From NCBI GenBank assembly GCA_031290985.1, contig JARLJW010000107.1:1-64000 (forward strand): a DNA stretch of 64,000 bases, read 5' to 3'. A model generated the notes under the pieces. The model did not search any database and had not been told where the DNA came from. It was given only the letters and a program-made list of their open reading frames with translations. Of this stretch, positions 27,401 through 35,729 are shown piece by piece. Made by a program: the position numbers and the translations under genes. The DNA is from Verrucomicrobiia bacterium (GTDB lineage Bacteria > Verrucomicrobiota > Verrucomicrobiia > Limisphaerales > UBA11358). Position 1 is the stretch's first letter. Each line of letters starts with the position of its first letter.

Positions 27401-27772
27401 ATGTCAAAAAAAGTCAAAATCAAATGGCTGGAGCAGCCGGAGGAACACGATTACCCGGCGGCGCTGTCTTACCTGTGCCTGCTGCGCGATGAAAAAACTT
27501 CGCGTACGCTCGTCAACCAGTTGCGGCGGACGTCCGTGGCGGAGTTCAAAGCCAAGGATATTTTCCGGGCGTCCCGGCTGTCGTTGCTCGGCGTGAGCAA
27601 TTCGCATGTGGAAAAGGACTGGGCGAAGATCAAGGCCGGTGACGCGCTGTCGCCGCTCCTGCTGGTGCGGGACCCGGCCAACGGCAAAGTGGTCATCGCG
27701 GACGGCTACCACCGGCTGTGCGCGGTGTATGCGTTTGATGAGGATGCGTTGATTCCGTGCAAGATTGTGTGA
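27401..27772 (+). CDS. ParB/sulfiredoxin-like small protein
   Basis: 123 residues. The C-terminal half has the ParB-N-like pattern 'LSPLLLVRDPANGKVVIADG' followed by 'YHRLCAVYAF' and 'IPCKIV'; GxHR is the usual active or nucleotide-binding motif of the fold. The N-terminal part 'WLEQPEEHDYPAALSYLCLL' is not recognised. Role unknown. Its 3' end lies nine bases before the comB start, so the two are likely co-transcribed. 'gctag' lies 21 bases before the ATG. Confidence 0.65.
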   Translation: MSKKVKIKWLEQPEEHDYPAALSYLCLLRDEKTSRTLVNQLRRTSVAEFKAKDIFRASRLSLLGVSNSHVEKDWAKIKAGDALSPLLLVRDPANGKVVIADGYHRLCAVYAFDEDALIPCKIV

Positions 27773-27780
27773 CGCCGGCA

Positions 27781-28551
27781 ATGACCATTGAAACCATCCT
27801 GAGCCCGACGGAACTGCCCGCGCTGGCCGGTCGCGATCTGCGCGGCACCGCCTGCGTGGTGTTCGACATCCTGCGGGCGACGAGCACGTTCGTCACGGCG
27901 CTGCACCATGGCGCGGAGGAAATCATCCCGGTCAGTGAAATCGCGGAGGCCATGGCCCTGCGCCATGGGCGTCCGGATGTTCTGCTGGCCGGCGAGCGCG
28001 ATGGCGTGCGCATCCGCGCGGCGCTGTCGGGCGGGATTGATTTTGATTTTGGCAATTCGCCGCGCGAGTTCACGCCGGAGGCCGTGCGCGGCAAGACCAT
28101 TGTCAGCACCACGACGAACGGCACCCGCGCCCTGCGCGCCTGTGCGGGGGCGAAATGCGTGCTGGCGGCGGCGTTCCTGAACCTGGGGGCGACGGTGCAA
28201 TTTCTGGCGCGGGAAAAACATGCCGACGTGCTGCTGGTCTGCGCCGGCACGGGTGACAACCCGGCGGCCGAAGACATCATCGCCGCCGGGGCGATGGCGG
28301 AGCTGCTGGCCGCTTATGAAAACAAACGTCCGGATACTTCGAGCAACACGTTTGCGGCCAAGACGGCCTTTTTCGTCGCCCGAGATCGTCTTCCCGGCGC
28401 GCTGCGCGATTCACAAAACGGGCGCCGCCTGTATGCGAATCCCGAGTTGCGGGAGGACGTGGCGTTTTGCGCGCAGCGGGATGTTTTTAGGCTCGTGGCG
28501 GTGATGGGGGGTGACGGGAGTTTGAGGCGGGCCGGGCACCCCTCACCCTAA
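27781..28551 (+). CDS. comB: 2-phosphosulfolactate phosphatase-like protein
   Basis: 256 residues. ComB-family motifs are clear: 'CVVFDILRATSTFVTAL' (Asp/Arg active-site loop), 'LAGERDGVRI', 'FGNSPREFTPEAVRGKTIVS', 'TTTNGTRALRACAGAKCVLA', and 'CAGTGDNPAAEDIIAAGAM'. ComB hydrolyses 2-phosphosulfolactate in coenzyme M synthesis in archaea; bacterial homologues have an unclear substrate. Start at ATG 27781; an ATG eight codons upstream overlaps the previous gene. The last residues ('SLRRAGHPSP') run into a CCCTCACCC repeat, so the original stop may have been displaced. Confidence 0.8.
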   Translation: MTIETILSPTELPALAGRDLRGTACVVFDILRATSTFVTALHHGAEEIIPVSEIAEAMALRHGRPDVLLAGERDGVRIRAALSGGIDFDFGNSPREFTPEAVRGKTIVSTTTNGTRALRACAGAKCVLAAAFLNLGATVQFLAREKHADVLLVCAGTGDNPAAEDIIAAGAMAELLAAYENKRPDTSSNTFAAKTAFFVARDRLPGALRDSQNGRRLYANPELREDVAFCAQRDVFRLVAVMGGDGSLRRAGHPSP

Positions 28552-28580
28552 CCCTCTCCCCTCCGAGGGGCGAGGGGACA
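28541..28580 (+). repeat. CCCTCACCCTAACCC-type hairpin repeat
   Basis: 'cccctcaccctaaccctctc' then 'ccctccgaggggcgagggg'. Related GC-rich fragments lie near 11293, 22943 and 34997. It supplies the last codons of comB. Confidence 0.55.
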
Positions 28581-28636
28581 GGCCAGACGCTGCGCGAATG
28601 CCGGGCGTTGGTGCATGAAATACTCAACGGGTAGGC

Positions 28637-28692
28637 GATGGAAAAGCGGTGTCGTCGCTGCGCTTTGCCACCGCAGTCCATGACGCGGGCGG
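28637..28692 (+). repeat. Dispersed repeat R1, copy 4
   Basis: AAAAGCGGTGTCGTCGCTGC then GCTTTGCCACCGCAGTCCAT and GACGCGGGC; near-identical to copy 1. Confidence 0.75.
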
Positions 28693-28772
28693 GCGGGCGA
28701 TGATCATGGGAATGTTGCGGGCGGCCGGATTGGCCGGGTGGCTGCGCCCGGGCATGGGCGCATTCTGGAAAC

Positions 28773-28799
28773 AAAAAAGCCGTCCCGGGTGGGACGGCC
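28773..28799 (-). terminator. Rho-independent terminator of the small basic protein gene
   Basis: On the minus strand: perfect 8-base stem GCCGTCCC / GGGACGGC with loop ACCC, then TTTTTTG. It ends the 35-residue gene 18 bases downstream of its stop. Confidence 0.85.
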
Positions 28800-28816
28800 T
28801 GATGAATTTCCGCCGG

Positions 28817-28924
28817 TTACTTGGTTTTCTTGGCGGCTTTCTTGGTTTTAACGATCGCCTTTTTGCGCTTGATATAGGCTTTGCGACGTTTCTTGTGTTC
28901 GGATTTATTGTGTTGTTGTCCCAT
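28817..28924 (-). CDS. Small Lys-rich basic protein (35 residues)
   Basis: Reads 'MGQQHNKSEHKKRRKAYIKR' and then 'KKAIVKTKKAAKKTK'. About half of the residues are Lys or Arg, like histone H1-type tails or small ribosome-associated proteins. The gene has its own perfect terminator and faces away from the lipoprotein gene at 28970, so it is a free-standing transcription unit. Similar small basic proteins are common in Verrucomicrobia and Planctomycetes (from memory). A nucleic-acid-binding role is inferred from charge only. Confidence 0.7.
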   Translation of the reverse strand: MGQQHNKSEHKKRRKAYIKRKKAIVKTKKAAKKTK

Positions 28925-28969
28925 AAGTGTTTTTACATTATCTGCTGGTTGCGATTTTGTGTGTGAACT

Positions 28970-29500
28970 ATGAATTTTTACGTGCGCCGATTCAATCTTT
29001 ATTTACTGCTGGTGCTGGTCGCGGTATCGGCCGGCGCCTGCCAGAGCCATAAAAAGAAGACCGACAAGGTCGGGGCCATCCGCATCCACATGGAAAGTCC
29101 GGTGCCGATGCCCGGCAAAACGGAACCCATCAAGCTGCCGCGCTCCCAGCCCGTCGTGATCCAGATCGATGAGGATCCGACGGTCACGGAGCAGAACCTC
29201 ATCGCGGCGACGCTGCTGGAAACCCCGGGCGGCGGATACAGCATCCGCGTGAAGTTCGACGAGACGGGTTCCTGGATGATCGAGCAGGCCACGGCGGGCA
29301 ACCCGGGCAAACATCTGGTGATCTTTGCCCAATGGGGCGAGACCGTGGCCGAGGGCCGCTGGCTCGCGGCGCCGCTGATCACCCACCGGATCGCGGATGG
29401 CGTGGTCACCTTCACCCCGGACGCCTCGCGGGAAGAGGCGTCGCATCTGGTGGAGGGCCTGAACCACACCGCCAAATTGATCAACACCAAGCAGGACTGA
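28970..29500 (+). CDS. Lipoprotein with possible SecDF P1-head-like domain
   Basis: 176 residues. Signal sequence 'YLLLVLVAVSAGACQSHKKK' with lipobox AGAC. The mature part has strands 'IRIHMESPVPMP' and 'QPVVIQIDEDPTVTEQNLIA', then 'YSIRVKFDETGSWMIEQATA', 'GKHLVIFAQWGETVAEGRWL' and 'GVVTFTPDASREEASHLVEG'. The last block resembles the SecD P1 head, where a similar fold binds exported proteins; this is a weak call. It is two bases upstream of the M23 peptidase start, so the two form an operon. Confidence 0.6.
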   Translation: MNFYVRRFNLYLLLVLVAVSAGACQSHKKKTDKVGAIRIHMESPVPMPGKTEPIKLPRSQPVVIQIDEDPTVTEQNLIAATLLETPGGGYSIRVKFDETGSWMIEQATAGNPGKHLVIFAQWGETVAEGRWLAAPLITHRIADGVVTFTPDASREEASHLVEGLNHTAKLINTKQD

Positions 29501-29502
29501 AG

Positions 29503-30525
29503 ATGTTGCCCCACCCTTCCCGCCGGCTGTTCGCGGCGCTGCTGTTGCTGGCCTCCAGCGCCAGCCTGTTCGCCCAATCGCCTTTCCAGTTCCCGACGGC
29601 CAACCACGCGCTGTACGAGCCGGGCCAGGAATTGAAATTCTTTGCGCCGACCGCGCCGGACAAGCCGTGGACGAGCGGGAGCTACGGCTGCGTGCGCAAT
29701 TACGCGACGCGCATGCACGAGGGTCTGGATATCAAGCATCTCCAGACCGACCGCCGGGGCGAACCGACCGATCCCGTGCTGGCCACGGCCGATGGCACGG
29801 TGGCGTATTTCAGCACCAAGGCGGGGCTGTCGAACTACGGCAAATATATTGTCATCCGCCACATTGTCGAGGGGCTGGAGATTTATTCGCTGTACGCGCA
29901 TTTGAGCGCGGTAGATCCGGGCTTGAAGCTGGGCGGCGCGGTGAAGGCCGGCGACGTCATCGGCACCATGGGCCGGACCTCGACGGCCGAGGTCATCGCC
30001 AAGGATCGCGCGCACGTCCATTTTGAGCTGAACGTGTTCGTGAACGATCATTTTGCCACCTGGTTCAAGAAGACCTCGCCGACCGAGCGCAATGATCACG
30101 GCATCTGGAACGGCCAGAACCTGCTGGGGCTTGATCCGCGCGAGGTGCTGATCGCGGAGCATAACCCGGCGAAAAAGTTCAGCCTGCTGGACTATGTACG
30201 TGGCCAGACCGAGCTTTGCCGGGTGCTGGTGCGGGTCAAAGATTTCCCGTATGTGAAACGTTATGCGCCGCTGGTGCTGAAAAATCCGGTGGCGGACAAG
30301 GAAGGCATCGCCGGGTACGAGCTGGCGCTGACTTACAACGGCGTGCCGTTCGCGTTGTATCCGCGCGCGGCGTCCGAGATCAAGGGGGCGGCGAAGTTTC
30401 AACTGCTCTCGGTGAACGCCCCCGTGGCGGAGGCGAACCCGTGCCGCAAGCTGGTGGTCCAGCGCGGCGGGCACTGGCAGTTGGGCGACAAGGGCCGGGA
30501 ACTGCTGGAAATGCTGACGGATTAA
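29503..30525 (+). CDS. M23-family metallopeptidase
   Basis: 341 residues with a signal peptide ('LFAALLLLASSASLFAQ'). The LytM/M23 core is at about residues 70-180: 'HEGLDIKHLQTD' (HxxxD zinc ligands), 'VLATADGTVAYFSTKAGLSN', 'YGKYIVIRHIVEGLEIYSLY', 'AHLSAVDPGLKLGGAVKAGD' and 'HVHFELNVFVND' (HxH). Such enzymes cut peptidoglycan cross-bridges in the periplasm. The C-terminal about 130 residues are not recognised. The start at 29503 gives the signal peptide; the frame is open further upstream only through the lipoprotein gene. Confidence 0.85.
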   Translation: MLPHPSRRLFAALLLLASSASLFAQSPFQFPTANHALYEPGQELKFFAPTAPDKPWTSGSYGCVRNYATRMHEGLDIKHLQTDRRGEPTDPVLATADGTVAYFSTKAGLSNYGKYIVIRHIVEGLEIYSLYAHLSAVDPGLKLGGAVKAGDVIGTMGRTSTAEVIAKDRAHVHFELNVFVNDHFATWFKKTSPTERNDHGIWNGQNLLGLDPREVLIAEHNPAKKFSLLDYVRGQTELCRVLVRVKDFPYVKRYAPLVLKNPVADKEGIAGYELALTYNGVPFALYPRAASEIKGAAKFQLLSVNAPVAEANPCRKLVVQRGGHWQLGDKGRELLEMLTD

Positions 30526-30636
30526 GGTGGGGGGCAGAATACGGAGGGCGGGTGGCCTTCGCGGGAACAACTTTGGTCAGCCAGCACGCAGGAAATTGAC
30601 GGGAGCCTTCTTCTCTTTAAACATTGCTGCGCCCGG

Positions 30637-30667
30637 GGAGTGCGAGCCGCACGGGCAGGCGCACTCC
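30637..30667 (+). repeat. Hairpin GGAGTGCG / CGCACTCC
   Basis: 8-base perfect arms around a 15-base loop in the 210-base spacer between the M23 gene and the pseudopilin. No gene is seen in this spacer. Confidence 0.45.
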
Positions 30668-30735
30668 GGGGAAGGTGCAAACTGCCAGATTCCGGTTGCG
30701 GTTGCGGTGGATGGGAATACTTTAAGGCAATCAGC

Positions 30736-31617
30736 ATGCGCGCTCTATCAACAGGCCGGCAAGTGCGGCAGATCGGCTGCCGCGCATTCACGTTGATTGA
30801 ATTGCTGGTGGTCATCGCGATCATCGCAATTCTGGCGGCGATGTTGCTGCCCGTGCTGGGCAAGGCCAAGAGCCGCGCGCAAAGCCTCGCCTGCATGAAC
30901 AATCTCAAACAGCTTGAGCTGTGCGTCCACCTTTACACTGGAGACTATAATGACTGCCTCGTCCCGAATAATTCAGTGGCCACCGTGGTGACTTCTTCAA
31001 CCGGAACCAACACCATGGTTGAAAAGGGGATATCATGGTGCCTTGACCAATATGCCCCAACTGAATTGACGCCGGCAAACATCATCAATGGTTTATTGTT
31101 TCAGTACAACACCTCCGTCGCGATTTACCATTGCCCATCTGACCAGTCCACATTGGAAACTGCGGATGGAACGCTGTTGCCGCAATTGCGCTGGCGTAGT
31201 TACAACATGAGCCAGTCCGCGAATGGATATCCTGAATACGTTCCAGGAGATTTTCCCGCGTGGTTGCAACAATTTTGGGCAAGCATTCCAAGCTGGAAGA
31301 AATACACGCAGATACGTCACCCGATCCCCAGTGAGCTATTTGTTTTCATCGATGAAAACGAGAACTCCATCCAAGACAGTCAATTCGGCAATCCTTGCAA
31401 CCCGCCTATCCTGTATTCCGTGCCCAATGAGTGGTGGGACATGCCAGCGAACCGGCACAACCAGGGAGGAAATCTTTCTTTCGCCGACGGTCATGTCGAA
31501 CATTGGAAGTGGAGGGTTCCCATGGTGTTTTATGACATAGGCCAATCTGTTACGCCGGAGGAAATGCCCGATTACCAGCGTATTCAAAATGCAATGAAGC
31601 AGCCAACTGACAATTAA
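30736..31617 (+). CDS. Prepilin-type pseudopilin
   Basis: 293 residues. The leader '[17 protein letters not shown]' precedes '[20 protein letters not shown]', the pseudopilin cleavage and methylation motif. The head starts '[20 protein letters not shown]' and has the DGH motif in '[14 protein letters not shown]'. The ATG at 30736 is chosen because the earlier in-frame start at 30640 lies in the hairpin-bearing spacer. A second pseudopilin follows 174 bases downstream in the same direction. No secretion machinery is nearby. Confidence 0.85.
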   Translation: MRALSTGRQVRQIGCRAFTLIELLVVIAIIAILAAMLLPVLGKAKSRAQSLACMNNLKQLELCVHLYTGDYNDCLVPNNSVATVVTSSTGTNTMVEKGISWCLDQYAPTELTPANIINGLLFQYNTSVAIYHCPSDQSTLETADGTLLPQLRWRSYNMSQSANGYPEYVPGDFPAWLQQFWASIPSWKKYTQIRHPIPSELFVFIDENENSIQDSQFGNPCNPPILYSVPNEWWDMPANRHNQGGNLSFADGHVEHWKWRVPMVFYDIGQSVTPEEMPDYQRIQNAMKQPTDN

Positions 31618-31791
31618 TGCGTTTGGATTTGCCGTTGCTCGGAACCCCCAAGTTGTCTTCGCCGCCGGAAAGGAAACAACCGCCAGACCACTGCTCAAAA
31701 CACGCGATAATAGGCTGGCGTAGAATTGCCATAATGATGGCAATTTCTGGTTGCGATTGGAGCCGGTAGGCCTACTGTTATCCCAATCGGC

Positions 31792-32709
31792 ATGAGTCTG
31801 CACCCAATAGTCCGGCCAAGACCGTGGAATGCGCTTCGCGCGTTCACGCTGATCGAATTATTGGTGGTCATCGCCATCATCGCCATTCTTGCCGCCATGC
31901 TCATTCCTGCGGTCGGCAAGGCCAAGCTAAAGGCCTGGGGCCTCCAGTGCATGAACAATCACCGTCAGCTCACGCTGGCGTGGAAGATGTACGTGGACGA
32001 CAGCCATGAATTTCTGCCCTATGCCAGCCATTGGCCATACGGCCCCACCGCCCTCGACGAGGAAAGCAAACACGCCTGGGTGGGCGGCCAAATGGATTTC
32101 AACCCGGACAACCCCTCGAACTGGGACGTGAATCAGGACATCGCCCAAAGCCCGCTCTGGAGTTATTGCGGTAAAAGCGCGGCGATCTGGAAATGTCCGG
32201 CGGACTTTTCTTTTGTCACAGTGAACGGTGAAAACAAGCCGTGCGTCCGCAGCATGTCCATGAACCTCTGGATTGGCGGTTTTGTGGGCTACGACGGCGG
32301 GCTGTCCGGCGGGGCCGGCTATGTTAATCCTCCCTATCCGCCTGGAACCTACGGCGGCAATCCTTGGCGTGTGTATCTGAAGCTGAATGAATTCCTGGAT
32401 CCGGGTCCGTCCGGAACGTTTCTATTTCTGGACATGCGCGAGGACAGCATTGATTGGGGCAATTTTGCCACCGACATGACCGGCTGGCAGGATCATCCTG
32501 AAAACGCCGGTTTCTACGACCTGCCCGGCAATTATCATCACCGCGCCTGCGGATTTTCGTTTGTGGACGGCCACGCGGAGATCAAACGCTGGATGGATGA
32601 TCGCACCATGCCGCCGCTCCAGCCGGCGGGGCTGATTCCCGATCAATTTCGCTCGCCCAACAATGCCGATGTGACCTGGCTTCAGGAACACGCCACGCGG
32701 CTGCGCTGA
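31792..32709 (+). CDS. Prepilin-type pseudopilin
   Basis: 305 residues. Leader '[17 protein letters not shown]' then '[20 protein letters not shown]'. The head has '[20 protein letters not shown]', a Trp/Tyr-rich middle, '[20 protein letters not shown]' and the DGH motif in '[17 protein letters not shown]'. Similar in design to the gene just upstream, so probably an ancient tandem duplication that has diverged. Confidence 0.85.
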   Translation: MSLHPIVRPRPWNALRAFTLIELLVVIAIIAILAAMLIPAVGKAKLKAWGLQCMNNHRQLTLAWKMYVDDSHEFLPYASHWPYGPTALDEESKHAWVGGQMDFNPDNPSNWDVNQDIAQSPLWSYCGKSAAIWKCPADFSFVTVNGENKPCVRSMSMNLWIGGFVGYDGGLSGGAGYVNPPYPPGTYGGNPWRVYLKLNEFLDPGPSGTFLFLDMREDSIDWGNFATDMTGWQDHPENAGFYDLPGNYHHRACGFSFVDGHAEIKRWMDDRTMPPLQPAGLIPDQFRSPNNADVTWLQEHATRLR

Positions 32710-32810
32710 TGCGCCGGCCCAAGCCTGCCACCGCCTGTAATCATGTCTCCGGCGGTTCAATTACAGATAACCTGCTTGGTTTATGCCGCCACGCAGCGTA
32801 AGTTGAGAGC

Positions 32811-33965
32811 GTGTTGACCGACATCAAATCCCTGACGCGCGAGGAACTCGAGGCCCGGTTCAAAGACTGGGGCGAACCCGCCTTTCGCGTGCCGCAACTG
32901 CTCGACTGGCTGTACGCGCGACGCGCGACGAGCTGGGACGCGATGAGCAATCTGCCGAAGAGCCTCCGCGCCAGCTTGCGCGAACATTTCAGCCTCCAGA
33001 CGCTCGAACTGGCGCGCAAGCAGGGTGCGCAGGACACCACGCAGAAATTTCTCTGGAAACTGGCGGATGGCGCGTTCATTGAGAGCGTCCTAATCCCGGC
33101 CAACCCGGCGCTGTACGGCGAGGCGAGCGACCGCCATACGCTGTGCATCTCCACGCAGGTCGGCTGCGCTTACGGCTGCAAATTCTGCGCGAGCGGACTC
33201 GAAGGGTGGAAACGCAATCTTGGCGTGCACGAGATCGTGGAGCAGGTGCTGTCCATTGAGCGGTGGAATGAAGCAACCCTGGCCTCCGCGGCGGCTGCTT
33301 TGAAAGAATCGAGCACGAGTACGAGGACGATTGAGCGGATCGTCAACAACATCGTGGTCATGGGCATGGGCGAGCCGCTGGCGAATTATGACAATCTGCT
33401 GGCGGCGCTAAAGATACTGAATGCCCCGTGGGGCGGCGGCATCGGCGCGCGGCGCATCACCATCTCCACCAGCGGCCTGGCCCCGCAGATCCGCAAGCTT
33501 GCGGATGAGCCGTTGCAGTTCCGCCTGGCCATCTCCTTGCACGGCGCGACCGATGCGGTGCGCGAAAAGATCATGCCCATCAACCGCAAGTATCCGCTCA
33601 AGGAACTGGTCAACGCCTGCGAATATTATCAGAGCGAGAACGGGCGGATGATCACGCTGGAGTACATTTTAATCGCCGGCATCAATGACGGACTGGATCA
33701 AATCAAACCGCTGGCCACGCTGGCCAAACGCCTGCATGCCAAGGTGAATCTCATCCCGTACAACAAGGTGGAGGATCTGCCTTGGGAACGGCCCGCCGAG
33801 GACGTCTGCGAACGCTTCCTGGCCGCGCTGGAAAAACAGGACGTCACCGCCACGCTCCGCCGGGAAAAGGGCGGTGATATTGATGCGGCCTGCGGCCAGT
33901 TGCGGTTGAAGACGGAGCGGGAAGTGGCGAAAACCGCCCAGACCAGCGTGGCCCAGAGCGGTTAA
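32811..33965 (+). CDS. rlmN: 23S rRNA (adenine-C2) methyltransferase, radical SAM
   Basis: 384 residues with a GTG start. The radical-SAM cluster motif is CxxxCxxC in 'GCAYGCKFCASGLEGW', followed by 'VVMGMGEPLANYDNLLAALK', 'ITISTSGLAPQIRKLA', 'LAISLHGATDAVREKIMPIN' and 'YILIAGINDGLDQ'. The late methyl-accepting Cys is in 'GGDIDAACGQLR'. It methylates A2503 of 23S rRNA and tRNA A37. An extra segment at about residues 153-175 (Ala/Ser/Thr-rich, encoded by 33270-33340) interrupts the usual spacing between 'EIVEQVLSIERW' and 'IVNNIVVMGMG' and resembles a dispersed repeat. Confidence 0.92.
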   Translation: MLTDIKSLTREELEARFKDWGEPAFRVPQLLDWLYARRATSWDAMSNLPKSLRASLREHFSLQTLELARKQGAQDTTQKFLWKLADGAFIESVLIPANPALYGEASDRHTLCISTQVGCAYGCKFCASGLEGWKRNLGVHEIVEQVLSIERWNEATLASAAAALKESSTSTRTIERIVNNIVVMGMGEPLANYDNLLAALKILNAPWGGGIGARRITISTSGLAPQIRKLADEPLQFRLAISLHGATDAVREKIMPINRKYPLKELVNACEYYQSENGRMITLEYILIAGINDGLDQIKPLATLAKRLHAKVNLIPYNKVEDLPWERPAEDVCERFLAALEKQDVTATLRREKGGDIDAACGQLRLKTEREVAKTAQTSVAQSG

Positions 33966-34023
33966 TTCTTTTCCATTGGCACCCGCCCCTGCTAGTTTTT
34001 GGCGCCCCGCAACCGGTTGAAAC

Positions 34024-34815
34024 ATGAAAGCAAAAATCTTTTACACCCTGAGCCTCGCCTTGGCACTGACCGCCCTGGCCACCCTGCCCGCCCGGGCGGC
34101 CGATGAGCCGGCCGGGCCGTCCGCCGCCGACATCGTAAAACAGTCGCTGGCAAAATATGCGTCATTGACCAGCTACAGCGATGAAGGCGTGACCGTCTCC
34201 ACGCTCGGCCCGACGATCGCCAAAAGCCATATTTTCACCCTCAAACTCGGCCGGACCAATCTGTATCAGGTCGTCTGGCGCCAGGCGGGTGAAATCAGCG
34301 GAGCCGCGTGGTCGGCCGGCACGGGTGATTATTTATGGATGGGCCGCGGCTTTGACCTGCAAAAGTGCAAGGACCGGGAAACGGCCCTGGCCAGCGCCAC
34401 GGGCGTCTCCGGGGGCGTGGCGGCCAACCTGCCGGGGGCTTTTTTCAACCTGAGCTGGGGCGGCCTGCTGCGGGCGCATCAGACGGATTTCACCCGCGCC
34501 CCCGATGACAAGGTGGGCGAGGTGGATTGTTTTGTGCTGACGCACGCGGCCGATGGCCGCGCCAACACGGTCTGGATCGGCAAGCAGGATTGGCTCATCC
34601 ACCAGATTGAAAATGACACGAGCAGCAAGGCCGTGCGGGCGGCGCTCGAAGCGCAGGCGGCGAAGAATCCCCAGATCCGCGCCATGCTGGATTCGTCCGA
34701 CCCGCAGGTGTCCCAGGACGTGAAAACCATCGAGACGCACCGGAACATTGTCATCAACCCGCCGCTGACTCCGGGCAATCTTGATTTTCAACTGCCGGCC
34801 AGGATGGCACTGTAG
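34024..34815 (+). CDS. Secreted protein, possibly DUF2092/LolA-like
   Basis: 263 residues with a signal peptide ('FYTLSLALALTALATLPARA'). The mature part begins 'AADIVKQSLAKYASLTSYSD' and goes on with 'HIFTLKLGRTNLYQVVWRQA', 'VDCFVLTHAADGRANTVWIG' and 'KQDWLIHQIE', a pattern close to the LolA/LolB-like beta sheet used in outer-membrane lipid or lipoprotein handling and in DUF2092 proteins. Function is unknown. 'gctagttttt' lies 31 bases before the ATG and may be part of its promoter. Confidence 0.6.
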   Translation: MKAKIFYTLSLALALTALATLPARAADEPAGPSAADIVKQSLAKYASLTSYSDEGVTVSTLGPTIAKSHIFTLKLGRTNLYQVVWRQAGEISGAAWSAGTGDYLWMGRGFDLQKCKDRETALASATGVSGGVAANLPGAFFNLSWGGLLRAHQTDFTRAPDDKVGEVDCFVLTHAADGRANTVWIGKQDWLIHQIENDTSSKAVRAALEAQAAKNPQIRAMLDSSDPQVSQDVKTIETHRNIVINPPLTPGNLDFQLPARMAL

Positions 34816-35117
34816 TGCGACAAAGTCGCAACCAAAACCTGATCAAACCCGTTTGCGGTGGCGGCGGATAAAAAACACGGGGCAGTTGGTTTGGACACCA
34901 GCCCTAACCTGTTTCCGCTCCATAAATCTGCTGAGTCAAACGGAAGTAATAACGCGCCATCATGCCGGCGTAATCCACTGAAATATTTAGTTTTACGCTC
35001 GCCCTCACCCCAGCCCTACCATGAACCCTTGAAAATGGACATTGACCACGACCGCGCATCCAGCCCCCATGCAACATTGTTGGCCGTACACCAGCATCTT
35101 CGTCATTTGTCATTTTC

Positions 35118-35162
35118 ACGCCCGCCTTCCTGCCACCTCCGGTCGGACAAAGGCTGTCCAAC
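35118..35162 (-). repeat. Solo copy of the DUF3486 leader repeat
   Basis: On the minus strand reads 'gttggacagcctttgtcc' and then 'gcgtgaaaatg', as upstream of the gene at 22125, but no DUF3486-like gene follows. Confidence 0.55.
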
Positions 35163-35410
35163 CGCCAAAACAAACAATTAGTAAAAACCAGCCGCGAATC
35201 TCCTGGCCGGGCGATGGCCGGGCCATTTCATTAACACCAGGGCTTTAGCCCGGTGCCTCGTAGCTTCATTCTACGCACCCTCCCCTCCAGAAATCAGAGC
35301 TTTGTTCCCCCGCCCGCCCCCGGCGGCTCGTGAGGCTCGCGAAAAAACATCATCCCGCCCCAACTTGGGTGATATCCGTCAACACTCAGCGGTGAGCCGG
35401 TGCGGCCCGC

Positions 35411-35570
35411 AAATTGGCTTCGTTCTGTAATTTTCCTCCCTCCACGACCCGTTGCTTCAAGCCTGGCATAAAAATCATATGTCTTTCTACCACAATCAAT
35501 TAACAAATAAAATCCGCGCGCAAATCGCCCTGTGCAACCTCGGTTTTTTGGCTTCGTTTTGGCTTCGTTC
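35411..35570. repeat. Two-part intergenic element R5, copy 1
   Basis: Part A 'aaattggcttcgttctgtaa' starts at 35411. Part B 'ttggcttcgttttggcttcg' starts at 35548, 137 bases later. The copy at 52480 has the same two parts with exactly the same offset. Confidence 0.65.
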
Positions 35571-35729
35571 TTCCCGCCTTTCGCATCCCGATTGCCGTAA
35601 GGAAGCGCCCTTGGCGAAGGCGGGTTATAACACACCTCACCTGCTGTTTTATAAATTATAGAAGCCCGAAGCTCCTCGATTCCGGCTTCGCATCGGAGTT
35701 GATAATAGAACTTCAGCTTTTAGGCAAAT

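Larger units (their letters stand above)
34816..35729. other. 914-base spacer with several repeats
   Basis: No convincing gene. From left to right: 'cgctcgccctcacccc' near 34993, the solo reverse-strand leader of the DUF3486-like unit (35118-35162), and a two-part intergenic element at 35411-35440 and 35548-35570 (listed separately) whose copy is at 52480-52640. A minus-strand frame at 35294-35635 is made of this element and is not taken as a gene. Confidence 0.55.

Noticed and set aside
28999-30570. Minus-strand open frame of about 523 codons
   Set aside because: Antisense to the lipoprotein and M23 genes, which both have signal peptides and motifs.
35294-35635. Minus-strand 113-codon frame
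   Set aside because: Built from the two-part intergenic repeat R5; the same peptide pieces appear out of order at 52296-52563.
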